64,000 nucleotides of DNA from Margaritifera margaritifera (Eukaryota; Mollusca; Bivalvia; Unionida; Margaritiferidae), in contig JAQPZY010001372.1 in NCBI GenBank assembly GCA_029931535.1, positions 1,178,001 to 1,242,000 of the forward strand, given 5' to 3'. The position numbers and the translations under genes were made by a program. The notes beneath the pieces are model-generated. The model ran no database searches. It saw only the letters and a program-made list of their open reading frames with translations, and was not told the origin of the DNA. Shown here one piece after another: positions 14,088 to 26,760 of this stretch. Within the stretch, counting starts at the first letter, position 1. Each line of letters starts with the position of its first letter.

Positions 14088-14250
14088 TTTGTCTCACTAA
14101 AGTGTTCATTTTCTTATGTCTGCTGTATGTGTCTCATTTCCCTTTGCATCACTGATGTGTTTAGTTTCCTTTGTCTCACTCGTGTGTCTCATTTCGCTTA
14201 GTCTCACTGAAGTGTCTCATTTTCTTTCGTCTAACTGATGTGTACCTTTT
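14088..14250. repeat. Degenerate ~31-bp minisatellite
   Basis: Five imperfect copies of a unit with TTTGTCTCACT followed by GTGTCTCATTT. Confidence 0.75.
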
Positions 14251-14660
14251 ATACTTACCGAAAGAAACTGGGCGAGATTAACTGGAGTACAACAGGGCCT
14301 GAAAAATCAAACTGATGTTATCTGATGATAATGATGATGATGGCAAAATGTGTTTAGGATAATGAGGTGATGGCTAGATTTACAGACGGATCAACATTTT
14401 GCCAAGCCTGTTGTGTCATACACAATCAAAACTCTGAAACAGACTATACCCAATTAGGACTTGCCGGAATAATTATTGGTGCGCAAGGTTCATATATCAC
14501 AGTCTGACAATAAGTGGACAAATAGTCCGGTCAAGTTCCAGAAGAGCGGTGCAAAATGTGATTTTTACACGCAATTTGGCACAAAGTAACGTCAGGTACC
14601 CTGAGCGAATTCAGGTACAGAAGCTTCCATTTTGTTGTACGATGTCATAATCCAACTTAC

Positions 14661-14700
14661 ACCCCCCCCCCCACCCACCGCCCCCCCCCCCCTACCCGGC
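14661..14700. other. C-rich tract, G-quadruplex/i-motif candidate
   Basis: Runs of 10 and 12 cytosines separated by short spacers on the + strand, so the - strand has at least four G-runs within 40 bases. It stands out sharply in otherwise AT-rich DNA. Confidence 0.7.
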
Positions 14701-17250
14701 CCCTCAAGCATAATATTCTAGGATTCATATCCCATAAAAATGGATACAAATCTTTCAGTATTGATATTTATATAAAAAAAATACTTCCATTATCCTCTAC
14801 GTTTATGAGAGTTATAACATTACAAGGTGATGATGTATACAGTAGCATTACGTATGAACCGACGGACGAAAGTTATGGACATTATCTTGTAGCTATTCGT
14901 TTATGATAATGCTTATTCCTCAGAAAAATGAGGAAAGAAAACTTAGTATATCCTATATTCAGGTTATATATGATAGATGCCAAAAGCTTGTATTCATTTT
15001 AGAATGGAATATTGCGCAATAGATAATTAACAAATTATGAGAGGAAATGTTATGTAACAATAAATTAAGGGAGCATCAGTTTATTGCACATCAATAAGAG
15101 CAACACATTAATTAATAAGAATACGATAAATTGAATAAGGACGATGAAGACAAACAATAAGATGGTAGGGGCATACAGTCAACCCCATACCTAAGGCATG
15201 CGAATACATTGTCCATTTTATCTGTATTAAATAACGAATATAAGTTGCAGATAACGTTTACAGTCTATATATTCGTAGAATAAAAAAACCAGTGGATGCT
15301 GTTTGAAAAGGTTTCCATTCAACTACGATTTAAAAGAAAAAAATCTTAAATCTGAATTGGAGACCAAAACTATCAATACATAAAAATAAGTACAATAAAA
15401 CTGGAACATTATAACATAGAAGTCACAAAACATGACTCTGTCGAGACAATAGACGCTTCACATTATTTTCGTATCATATATTATCACTATTCTTTCGAGA
15501 GTACTTTATATACTAACGATTGTAAATAACATTGGAAGTTGTCTCTTCCGTGTCGAGGCAAAAGAGTAAGTTTCTATAGCATCGACAATGTACTTGCATG
15601 GTATAGTCTTTTTCTCAAAACTGCCTACAATAAATAAGCGGCATTACGGATAGCTTCAAATTGCAGGAAAAATCTGTGTAATGTTCATGTTCATTTCAGT
15701 CAAGGTCGCATTAGAAATCATATAGTATCTTCGAATGTAGTGGTCGCTAAGCCAGTAATAACCGATATATACAGGTTGATTCTTCAAATGTTTAATTATA
15801 AAGATCTCAACCACTTTTTGTAAATGGTCGGCTGCGCGGTGCGCGGGGAGGGTTTCGTGGATTTGCGAATTTCTCGTTTGATAAAGGTAACCGCTACAGC
15901 GTTCGATCTAAAACAACACTACTTACTGGTACGTTCAAATAGCTGCATAGCTTTCGTGTAGTGCTTTTTGGCCAAAATACACAAACAGCCTAGAACAATG
16001 AGGCGATACATAATCCAATAGTAATTGCTGGCTCTTCCAACGATGTGCATCACCGGTGGAACGCAACAAGGTTTTCATCGTACATTCAATGTGACCACTG
16101 TGTCACTCATCCATACGTGTGTGTGAGATCCGTAAAATCAATAAAACTGGGAAGTTATACATAGCAGTGGGCTATTCACGTACAGAGTAAACGGGCAATG
16201 TCAGTATTGTACTACCATCACCAAAATTGATAGCAGATACATCAATTCAGCTGTAGAGATGTACTGAAACACAAACTACCATCATACACATTGAAAATTA
16301 AACCATCACTCTTTATACATATAGCACAGACACATACACATTGTGAGTCTCGTTACACAATGGCAAAACAAACAAAAAAGCCAAATGAACCGCCAAGTGT
16401 GGAAGAATAAAGCTGCCCAGTTCATACAGAAAGGTTCCTGTAAGGTTCTGATCTCACGCATAACTTGCATAAAAAGTCTCGTAATACCAGCAATACAAAA
16501 GTCCGAATTCAGTACAAATTACAATCGTGTAGGGAAAAGATTTGCAATCTTCACCTGTGGGTAGTACGCGGGTTTATTTTCGTATGTACTACCCGCTGAA
16601 GGAAAAGGCTTCAGGTACTAAGGTGGGCTCTATTGCTACGATTTATGGCAAGACTCTAATCTATCTTTATACACACACATTTAAAGGTTTAGTAGTAGTA
16701 AAATATATTGAAATTGTGCTAGATAAATAAATCAATGACGAATACCTCTATACTTGATCAACCTATTCCAAATTGTAATACCAATGAATAAACAAAAAAG
16801 AAAAAGCCTCATCACTAAAAAAACATGCGATTCTTTTAAGAGAATTGCAAACGATTGCAAAATGTATGTGATAATAAGCAAGACTTGTAGGAATTCTTTA
16901 ATGACACTGAACCATACTTGTAGGAAGTAATAATTAACAAATCCGTTATTTGGTTCTGTGCAAGTTCCGCTTGACTTGACAATCAGTTCACAAAGGATGG
17001 AAAAGGTTGAGTACATAAAATGCCACAGAAACAAGACTGACAAGCATATTGAACAGATGTGAAATGGATTATGCTACTGAATGCTTGTTTGAAGTTTTAT
17101 ATGCCAAATATAGACAGGAAATAAGCGAAAGCACAAGGTGGATGTTTGACAGCATTTAATATTTAACACTGCAAGTAAGCAGGTGCCAGTTGATTCTAGG
17201 AAGCTCCTATATTGAAATGGGTGAAAATCAAAAAATGTAAAAAATGAAAA
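14701..17250. other. Gene-free or unrecognised stretch left of the polymerase remnant
   Basis: No intact gene. The part near 15.8-17.2 kb could belong to the left arm of the Polinton-like element. I could not recognise an integrase, and I see no terminal inverted repeat that would set the boundary. Confidence 0.35.
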
Positions 17251-18619
17251 AAAATAATAGTCATGACAATTGTTTTTGCAGCTGAATATGTACTAAATAC
17301 ATTGAGCGATCATGTATATAGACCATCAAAATATAGTTTGGTTAGATATAGTCACTGGTTTGACATATACTCTATAATAGAATAGTGCATCAAACAATTC
17401 AGGATGAATATGATATATGTGTAAATGTGTATGAAATGTTGAAGATAACTATATACATTAGACCAATTAGAGTGACATCAAAAGAAAAAGATTAGCATGT
17501 TTATATGTTGGTTATATTTGATGGAAGAACAAAATACCATTACGTTGGCATAGAATATGTATCCTGATTTGTGTCATCACACATAAGCAAGCATGTTAGA
17601 AGAAATACATCTATAAAATAGAAAATGTTCAACTTGTCTCAATGCACCAGAATAATATCAGATTACAAACGGCTATGTTACAGTATAGAAAAATCGATGG
17701 ATATCATGCATAAAAAGTTTGTTAAATTTAATTAATTATCGTGATAAAGAGAAAGCCCCTTATGTCGTTTATTACGAGTTTGAAATATCGTACACGAAAT
17801 GTAAGAGCTACTCAACACAAAATTGTAATGATGCTACAAATCAAACCATTTCATCATGGACGGTGAAACAACTAAGCACATACCATCAGGTTTCTGTATG
17901 TACGTCAATTCCATTCACAAATGTTCACAAGCCAATCATTTATAAAGATACAGCTTGCATACAGATGCTTTATACCTGACTGGATATGATAGAGAGACTG
18001 GTCTACAACGAACTGAAAAAGGCAAAACCTATGGTATTCACATATGAAAATGAGAGACATTTTAACTCTACAAGTACATTTCATATCTGTGAAAGTAAAA
18101 TATTAAAAGACGAAGTCAGAGACCAAAATCACTGAACAGAACATTACAGAGGTTCAGCTCATAGAGAGTTTAATTTCAATTTCAGATACCCAAAATACAT
18201 CCCACTATGTATTCATACTTTGTCAGATTATGATAGCCATCTGTTCATTAAGACGCTTGTAAAAATGATCCAGATGATGAGATGAATATAATACACAGCA
18301 ACGATAAGAAATACATTTCATTCAGCAAGGATGTCAAGAAAATGTGTTCATGAAGGAAAGCAAGGAAATAACAATTACAAGTACTATTAGATTTGTAGAT
18401 AGCTTTAGGTTCATTGAGCAGTCATTAGAACAGACGGCGAAACTTTCACTAATGACAAATTTATAGAAACACCGAAACATGTCGGTACTATGGAAACTAA
18501 TATTTGCAGGGAAGACATTTACCAATAAAAATACATGAAATATATCGATACATTCAATAAAACATCTGAACCACCCAAAGAAACGTTTTTTTCACGAATC
18601 ATCTCATCCCAAGTCCGTG

Positions 18620-19559
18620 GCAAGCTCAAAGTTGGCTCTAGCAAGCTCATCTTTGCTATGTTCTTGCCCGTGGGCAAGTCCAAAATATTTAGAGAAAGAC
18701 AGAGTGAGTGAGGGAGATCATGTTTAGTTTCATACCATACGATCTCGACACATTTTATAAGTACCGTATGCTTTCATTACATAAATGCCAACAGTTTCAT
18801 TCATCTATCGATATGTTATTACACCAGACACATTGTCAAAGTCTTTCACTTCCATCTTGTAGTCAAGGTCAGTCTCGAATGTTCTCAAGCAAACGGGGTA
18901 CGTATTACATGAAGCAAGTTTTGACAAATAGGGACAAATATTTATATTTCAACTTGTTATCATTTACATTTTCATTGTAATATCTGTAAGTATACGGGAT
19001 TTGCCCCCTTTAAGACCAAAAATAGCCACAGGCAGTGGTTGACTAAGCTTTTTCCTAATCATTATGCTGGCTAAAGAAACTGCCTGACCGTCTCGGCTAA
19101 TCAACCATGCTCTCAACAAACGACATGACAAAGATCGGTTTGATGCATGTCACCAATTTCAAGATGACTTAGTGATAATTGTTAATGATATAACTCGCGA
19201 GATTGCTGTTACAGGTGTGTTTGAAAATAGAAGGCGCTCGTCTCAGTGATTAGCCAAGTGGATTTATCTAAAAGCAATATAGATGTATTTAACATAACCA
19301 CCTACGGGCGGTGTTTATTATGTATTGTTTACCTGGTAATCATAGGAGACCGATACATACTTGTTGTTTGGCAAATAATTAAGTGGATAAAAATAAATAT
19401 TCTCAGCTCATTACAATATCACCCATTTCCAAGACAAGTTTTTTATTATTGTTGGTGTAATTCAAGAGATAATACGGCTAACCTATATATCTATCTTTGC
19501 TCTTCTAATTATGTAATCATTCTGTTCTCCAGCTATCAATGTACGCCCTTTCTTTTTCA

Positions 19560-19603
<44 letters not shown>

Positions 19604-19930
19604 TTTATATTAGATAATCTTTTTGATAACTTAACTAAGTTTCTAGTGTGCAAAGAAAAGCAAACAAAATAAGCTGTTTCTCTGAAAACTAAATAAAAAA
19701 AGATTACATCCCATAGTTTATGTTAGCTTAGTTGTTAAACTTTTGTTGTGAAAGTATACTGTCATATTTTAGGCAAGCTCAAATCTCCCAAGGGTAGGTT
19801 CAATTTTCCAGCCAGCACGTTGACTTTTATGAAATTTGTAAAACCCTGATTTAAGTCTGGGTCATTCTAACATATCAGAAAAAGATTACTAGTATGTACA
19901 CGATGTGAGGTCACGCTTCAAATTGAACAC
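18620..19930. other. ~1.3-kb insertion within the polymerase remnant
   Basis: The polymerase homology stops after the IISSQVRGK region near 18615 and resumes at about 19935 (DYYVKK, then VLCDIFEEF). The intervening DNA holds a (TA)n tract at 19563-19601 and no coding sequence I recognise. It is probably a nested non-autonomous insertion; terminal repeats and a target duplication were not found by eye. Confidence 0.5.
19563..19601. repeat. (TA)n microsatellite
   Basis: About 39 bases of alternating TA inside the insertion that splits the polymerase remnant. Confidence 0.95.
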
Positions 19931-21490
19931 ACTATGTGACCGTCAGGACTACTACGTCAAGAAAAACACTTTCGTTTTGTGCGACATATTCGAGGAGTTT
20001 CGAATGTATGTAAAACACACTACAAACTTGACCCACTGCACTATTACAGTGAATTTCGTTTAGCTCATGATGCCAGTTTAAAGATATCAGGTGCAGAAGT
20101 TGAACATTTAACAGTTTATATTTTTGATTATTGAAAGTGGAATTAGAGGTGGTATTAGCATGACCCCACACATATACGCCAAAGCATATATATTATGTTG
20201 ATGATGATGATAGAGAAGTTAGGACAAAGTCCAATGGAATAAAAAAAAACAGTACGAAAAGTATGAAAGGTCAAGTTTAATGGGCCAATACATGCCGGTT
20301 AAACACTTCATATGGGACAGTGATGAACAAATTATGTAGGTAGAGAAAAACTTGTTAAATATCTCCGAAGTTAATGACACAGGATGGATTTTAGAAGTTG
20401 ATTTGGAGATTTCAACACATGAACACGACTATTTCAAGGACTACACCACCACCCCCACTACCCTCTTGATCGCGAGAAGCTCGTGCCAAACGAAAATGAT
20501 TTATCAGAGTTGCAAAAGAAATTGATAAATGATTGCAAGGAGCTTAGACCAACTGTACCAAAATTATTGTGTACATTTAAAAACAAAGAGAAATATGTAA
20601 TTCACTACAGAATTTTGAGGCTTTATGTGCAATTGGATTTGAAATTGAAAAAATATACACAACATTGTCTTTTTGGAACAGCAATCATGGCTGAAATCAA
20701 ACAATGAACTCGATGCAAGTTTGGGACAAAAGGCTATTAATCAGTTTTAACAAGACTTCTTCGAATTTGTGAATAATTGAGTGTTTGGGAAACAAATGGA
20801 AAATCTCTGAAAGATGATGATACTAAAAATATGTTCAGATGAAAATAAACTTTTCAAGTGTTAAAAAGATATATCGTTTGCCAAGATGACTTAGTGCTAC
20901 AAAATATAAAAACAAAAAGATCAACCTAACCAAACCTATATATGGTGGATTTACTGTGCTAGAGCTATACATATGGCTAATGTATAATTTCAACTGCACT
21001 AAATTGAAAAGCAAATAATTTTGGCAACGGATACAGATTCCTTGTGTATTCATGTCAAGACAGACAACTTTTATAGCGACATAAAGGACGACATAAAGTT
21101 CTACGACACTAGTGACTATCCAAAGAACAATGGGTTTAACATACCACAAATGAAAAAAGATACCCGGTCGTTTCAAAGAGGAGTTAATGGCACACCAATC
21201 TGAGAGAGTTTTGGGGGTTAAGAGAAAACCTATGTTAATACAGGACAGATAACGATGAAAAGAAAGTTTGCAAAGGAATCAAAATTGTATATTCAAAATG
21301 AACATGCATTTTGAGACGTACACAAATTGTTTATTCAATCACAAAGAAAATTACCAGGTAATACATGTACTCAGACTATGCAACCACCAGATGTACAGCA
21401 TCACAGTGAACACAGTAACGTTGTCAATGTATGATAACAAGAGGTTACAAACGACATTTGTCATTCACCGATTGAGCAATTGATTCAGAG

Positions 21491-22390
21491 GTAGTCAAAG
21501 GTAGACAAATGTTTTCCATTTCACAGTCCTGGATACCATCTTATGTCACCTAAGATGCTTTGGCGAGTGTAATATTAAATCAGCTATCCTGATGAAGCGC
21601 ACATGGATACAGTGGACAATGATATGTTAGTATCAGAAAGTCAAGGCTTATCCTAAGGCCCGTTTACACACACTGTATGAGTAGACGCACACAAAGATAA
21701 AGCATCATTATGGTTGTTTAATACTGAGTGACCGCACCTTGCTCTCTGAATTTTTTATTCAAATAGTCAATTCTCTTGGCCCTGTTTTCGTTGAAGTCTT
21801 CGGTTCTTCTATGTTACTCCTCTGTGACCCGATCGTGTCATATTTGTTCCTCATCGAATCCATTAGGATCAAATAACTTGAACATTTAACGTGATAGCAA
21901 ATTTTGGTTGTTTACCTCTAATACAATGTAAAAATCAACATTAAAGTCCAACAATCTTGTAATTAGGGGTACAGTATGCAACTTGACAAAAAAACAATTA
22001 AACTTGATTTGTTTATTTGAATGATATATCCTATACTCCACCCGTCAGGTGTAACTTGTATTTAAGAAAACATGACGGAGCACAGTTAAAACCGGGAATG
22101 TCAACTAATTTCTAGGGTAAATTTCATATTTAAATACATCCAAACAACCCTTTTTTGTACGTGAATGCAAGACCACTCCCTTTAGGTGTGTGTGTCTCTT
22201 CTAAAATTGAAATTACATCTGATAAATGAACACAGATTATCCTCTCTCGACACAATGTAAAAATCTTAAAGCAATATACATACAAACATTAGTTTAGTTT
22301 TCCCCTCAAACTCCTCTTTGTTTTTATTCATTTCAAATTTTTATTCATTCATTCAAACTCCCAATGGAGTACTCTCTACATCCACTTCCT
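21491..22390. other. Spacer between polymerase and fibre-like remnants
   Basis: No supported gene. The minus strand near 21.75-21.87 kb shows short charged reading frames that may be the tail of the fibre-like gene, but stops break them. Confidence 0.3.
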
Positions 22391-23620
22391 TGTTCAATTT
22401 GGTTTTGAATGCCTCTATATTTGCGTTTATTTAAGTGTTGATACTATCAATGGTACCTCTTGACGCGAGTGTCTTTTTGTTTATTTCAGTTTTAACAGCC
22501 TCTGTGTCAGTCTTAACTTTATCAATGCTACTACTTAACTCGTGTGTCTTTTTATCTACTTCAGTTCCGATTGCATCTGTAGCTGTTGTAAACGTATTCT
22601 CCAAATCAATTAAATCTTTTCTCAGCCTCTTCATTCTTGTTGTCTATTTCGTCAATCTTACCTTGCATCACGCCTATATTATTAACCGCGTATCTATCAA
22701 CACACTCTTTGTATGTTTTCTGTTGTTCACCCGCAGCGTGTAAGTTGTTGCAAACATTTGGTGAATTTAACATCTTTTATTGTTTTGATTTTATCACCCA
22801 AATTCAAAATGGCTAAAGTATAGGTTGTCTTCATGGATATAATCGTGCTTACATTCACATTCGTCTTGTTTTTACTGCATCTGTATTTCTGCTTACCTCT
22901 GTTAAATACTTCTTCTTTTGCAACTCCAACAACGTATTAGAGTTAGCTGTGATTTTCTTATTAAAGTCAGTGATTTGTGCGTAAAAATCATTAATGAGTT
23001 TGTTAATATCTTGATCGCTCTGCTTGATTTCGCTATTTAAATCTCTCTGTAACTTCTCCAAAAGAGATTGTAGTGTGTCATAGTTCTCCAGATATCATTT
23101 TATTTTCTCCACGTCACTCTCCAAGGCATCTATTTTGCTGTTTATCCTCTGTTCGTTAGGTCGTAAAATAATTGCCAAAACGTTTGGTAAAATCATTAGC
23201 TTTTTCTATTACTGCTTGTAGGGCTTGAATACCAGTATATAACGTATTTCATCTATGTTTCAATAAGACTCTATCTTCTAAAACCTTTCTTTTCTCAACA
23301 ATCTATTTTTGTACCTCACAGATTCTTCTAGCTCCTTCATTGCAAATCTCTTCAATATTAGGTTCATTTAAGGTCAACTTGTTTCATCCAGGTCTTCGTG
23401 TCTTTCAAATTGTTCTCACTAAATATGTTTATCATCGGGTTATCAGCTCTCCTCAATATAAATATTGTATTTGCTGCATCTGTTAATTTGGCAGGGTAAC
23501 GTAAATTGACTATACGGTTACTACAGAGATCTAAATTACCATTAATAGTTTGACCTAGTATTGTATATTTTCTTTCTGCTGTTGCTTCAACGTTTAAAGG
23601 CTTACCGAGACCTCGAAGTG
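22390..23620 (-). pseudogene. Fibre-like protein remnant of the Polinton-like element
   Basis: Read on the minus strand from about 23.62 kb. Near 23.57-23.46 kb it encodes GQTINGNLDLCSNRIVNL followed by a Pro-x5-Asp-Ala pattern, the repeat motif of phage- and virus-like attachment fibres (NG-x-LDM-x-NRI-x-NL). Further on are two long charged, heptad-like stretches (open at 23061-22855 and 22634-22431) rich in Asp, Lys, Ile and Thr that predict coiled coil. Stops and frameshifts separate the pieces. By analogy it would form a trimeric virion or surface fibre. The family link is by motif only. Confidence 0.55.
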
Positions 23621-23659
23621 ATATTTATTCGAACTATTATGAACCTACTTTGTTGACTT

Positions 23660-24310
23660 TACGTCGAAAACATACGTTACAATGATGGAGTTCAAGAAAT
23701 GTTCTATGTGTGTTGAAGTTCAAAACATAACCGAGTTCAACAAAACTTCTACGTGCTGCAAGCCTCGTCAAAAGAGTACCTGAAAAACTGGTGTAGAGAA
23801 AACATCGAACATCAAAAAGCAAATTTGAAATGGCCAAAATGAAAACAAGGAGCATATAAAAGCGTGCAACAATAAATGGAGATATGAATACAGGAATTAC
23901 TTTCAAAAATGGCGCGATGAGAACAAAGAGCACTGTAAGGGGTACATGAGAAAATACATAAAACAAAGGTACAACAGTGATCAAAACTTCATATTTATTA
24001 GAATACCTAACAATAAAGAATTTTTTTCAGCATTAAGAGATAACATCAAGTCTGAAACAACGGTAAAAATAGTGGGTGTCCGATCTATTGACTTCACCAG
24101 AAAAAAAAGCCTGAAGGTGCAAGTGATGACGACTTTCATACTTATTACACCATTCAATGTGTCCCGTTTAATCTCTCCTATCCTGAACTGCTAGAAAACA
24201 ATTATTTCACTAGACGAATACTAGGTACATGTAGGCGAGTGAAAACCTTTCAAAACGACGAAATGCCATTGCAGATCAGCAAAGGAATACGTTGAGTCAT
24301 TCAAGATGGC
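23660..24310 (+). pseudogene. Zinc-ribbon / HNH-like protein remnant
   Basis: Starts near an ATG at 23681 with KKCSMCVEVQNITEFNK and a second pair of cysteines (CCKP), as in the lysine-rich zinc ribbons of viral and transposon HNH-type proteins. A block rich in Tyr, Lys and Arg follows (KWRYEYRNYFQKWRDENKE), then ALRDNIKSETTVKIVGV, which fits the linker before an HNH domain. The HNH histidines themselves are not recognisable. Frame shifts occur at several points. Such proteins bind or nick DNA in related viruses; this copy is broken. Call is tentative. Confidence 0.45.
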
Positions 24311-24510
24311 TAACTTCATCATTGATTAGACTTTGGACAGTATTGCCTAATCTAGTTTCTCTGTACAACTTCACTGAATAGTAAACAGTTACTCCTGAAA
24401 TGGCAACTATTGTAACTAGTGAAATTTAAATGCAAAAATGCATCGACAAGAAAGTATGCGGTACTCATTTATATATGTCACTCATTTTATCAACGTATTT
24501 TATTTCCACA

Positions 24511-24711
24511 TTACATTGTTGATTTGTTGAAATCTACATTATGAAACGTTATCAAATTAGCACTTAACATGAACAGAGGGAAGCCAAGCTTAAATAATAA
24601 AAATCCGGTGAAATATCTAATAACATAGGATGTTATGTAGTCATCTTTCAATTCATTTTGTAAACTGTCCAAGTTATCGATAGGAATAATTTTGCTTATC
24701 AATGATGTCAT
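24511..24711 (-). pseudogene. Short unrecognised reading frame in the element
   Basis: A 66-codon frame with a hydrophobic middle (FTGFLLFKLGFPLFMLSANL) and an Asp/Leu-rich start (IPIDNLDSLQNELKDD). It lies between the zinc-ribbon remnant and the next plus-strand gene and could be a small membrane protein. I do not recognise it, and it may be chance. Confidence 0.3.
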
Positions 24712-25292
24712 AATACAGCAAAATCAGAACATGATTTGGAAATGTTGGCAGCTATGGCATTAACAAATACTTTATACCTCTTTTTTTACTCTTTTATCGT
24801 CCATTTTACCAGCTCATTTTCAGGCAAGCTTTTACCGGTAAATTTCTTTGTATGTTCCATTTGCAATGGCTATGTTCAATTATTAGTTGTACTCTTCAAT
24901 TTCAGGTACGGTTGTCTATTTTCCTCATTTTTTTTCAATAACCCCAAAAATGGCTGACAGTAGTGAAGAGTTTGAAATAAAAGACTTGAAAACCTTCTGA
25001 AGATGAGATACGCAAATTCAAACATGAATTGATGATCCTGTAAAATATTGGTAGTGGTTTAGGATATAAAAATATCGTAAGTGTTAATCCTAGACTACAT
25101 ACTAAAAATGAAACTCAAGTCATACATGAGAGACAATTAAAAGAAATTATGGTTACGATGCAAGATCAGACTCAGCAGGAAAATATTTTTATAATATATC
25201 TAGAAATAGTGATGGTGAATATTATATAAATCCATAGATAGATACAGTAATCCGATTTAATTAACGATCACTCAAAATCATAGATTGGCTTA

Positions 25293-25545
25293 GTTTTGTG
25301 GGGTTTAAGGCCATTTCTCAGCACATGATTGGCTATACATGGCGGCCAGTATATTTGGTGGAGTAAGAACCCGGGAAGACCCCGGAAAGAACCAACCGAC
25401 CCACTGGAAGCTAAAAGACAAGTTTTCTCACATACCTACGTTGGTCGAGCTGGGACTCGAACCCACGCGGACAGAGGTGAGATGTGAGTGATCTTAAAGA
25501 CGAAACCCTTATACCAATCGGTCCACCCCCCACCCCCTAAAAATA
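25293..25545 (-). mobile_element. tRNA-derived SINE, family A, copy 1 (inverted)
   Basis: Minus orientation: the tail (GGGGTTTAAGGCCATTTCTC on the + strand) comes first. Next are TACATGGCGGCCAGTATATT and a head with a B-box-like GACTCGAACCCACGCGGACA. The same arrangement in opposite orientation occurs at 31.11-31.37 kb. It sits in the structural-type gene remnant, so it post-dates that gene's insertion. Confidence 0.75.
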
Positions 25546-26414
25546 GACGTGAAAAAACCTTTATCACCTAGTTCAATGGAGACAACCAGCAGGATCGACA
25601 TTTATTAGTGAAGAAGAAATTGACAATTTAGAAAATAAAATGTATGATCATCTAATAGAGAATTATCAGAAAATGAAAATCAGCTATGTGCCCCCAAAAC
25701 AACTTTTAACTTTTAAATCATATACCATATGATTAGTTTGTTAGATTAAAAGAACTTAAACAAACGCTAGATCCTTTGGAAATTCCAACTGCTTCAACCG
25801 TTTCTGCTTCGACCATAACTTATGAATTTCAGGATCGATTAAACAGGCTTATAGGCATAGGAAAAACGGAAGAATTTACTGAAAATCAGTTGCTTAGAAA
25901 CATTGAAAGAGAATATCCGATTGAACCATCAGTTACTATCACTATCTGACAACCAATACGAGTACCCGATAAAGCAGAGATGAACACAATAGACATAAAT
26001 GAACATTTTGACCAGAATCAGAGACAATAATCAATGATTACCACGAATAAATTCAAAGTGGAGAACGTCCACCTGCATAGAAATGAAACCATGACAACCA
26101 ATACGAATTAAGGGGATATGTAAAGGCTGGAGTAGTTGTCAAATCAAAAATAGAGTTCATGAAAATTGATGTTGAAACGGATGAAAACAGACTAAAGAGC
26201 TAAATAGGCAACAGCAAGGAAAAAGATCCAAACAAAAAGGCTGTATTACAGGAACAGTTGAAAAGTGTTCAGAGTAAACGAGCCGAAAAAGTTGGACATC
26301 CATAACAGTTCGAGAACAGTTTCAGAGAAACAATTGAAAAAATCAATATAAAAGTGAGGGGAAAATTACCTTTAGGTGAAAGGCTGAAATAATTGTTCAA
26401 AGAAAAGGTTGTAA

Positions 26415-26760
26415 CAATAGCAGCAATTATTACAGCGATTGCAATGACAATATCAACAGTTGCAATGACAATATCAACAGTTGCAATGACAATATCAACA
26501 GTTGCTTTGTCTATAGTTATTACAGCGATTGCAATGACAATATCAACAGTTGCTTTGTCTATAGTTATTAAAGCGATTGCAATGACAATATCAACAGTTG
26601 CTTTGTCTATAGTTATTACAGCGATTGCAATGACAATATCAACAGTTGCTTTGTCTATAGTAAAATCGATTGCAATGACAATATCAACAGTTGCTTTGTC
26701 TATAGTAAAATCGATTGCAATGACAATATCAACAGTTGCTTGGTCTATAGTAAATTTGGT
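26415..26760 (+). repeat. In-frame tandem repeat of a membrane-helix unit
   Basis: Units of 21, 45 and 48 bases (core GCAATGACAATATCAACAGT plus TGCTTTGTCTATAGTTATTA), all multiples of three. The plus-strand frame repeats AIAMTISTVALSIVIT. The long minus-strand ORF over the same bases is its shadow. Confidence 0.9.

Larger units (their letters stand above)
17300..21490 (+). pseudogene. Type B DNA polymerase remnant (Polinton-like), interrupted
   Basis: Two homologous blocks, about 17.64-18.62 kb and 19.93-21.49 kb. In order they show: the exonuclease start (PYVVYYEFE near 17758, the usual DFE aspartate read as Glu), a zinc-ribbon-like HICE region followed by VRD (18085-18130), YRGSAH, the DYDSHLFIK segment (18227-18253), a GIRGGIS segment near 20125, the palm motif DTDSL (GAT ACA GAT TCC at 21030-21041), DTSDYPK and the C-terminal KRLQT end near 21455. 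Many stop codons and frame changes are present, for example TGA at 18133-18135. The family replicates transposon or viral DNA by protein priming; this copy cannot make a working enzyme. About 1.3 kb between the blocks is unrelated DNA. Confidence 0.85.
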
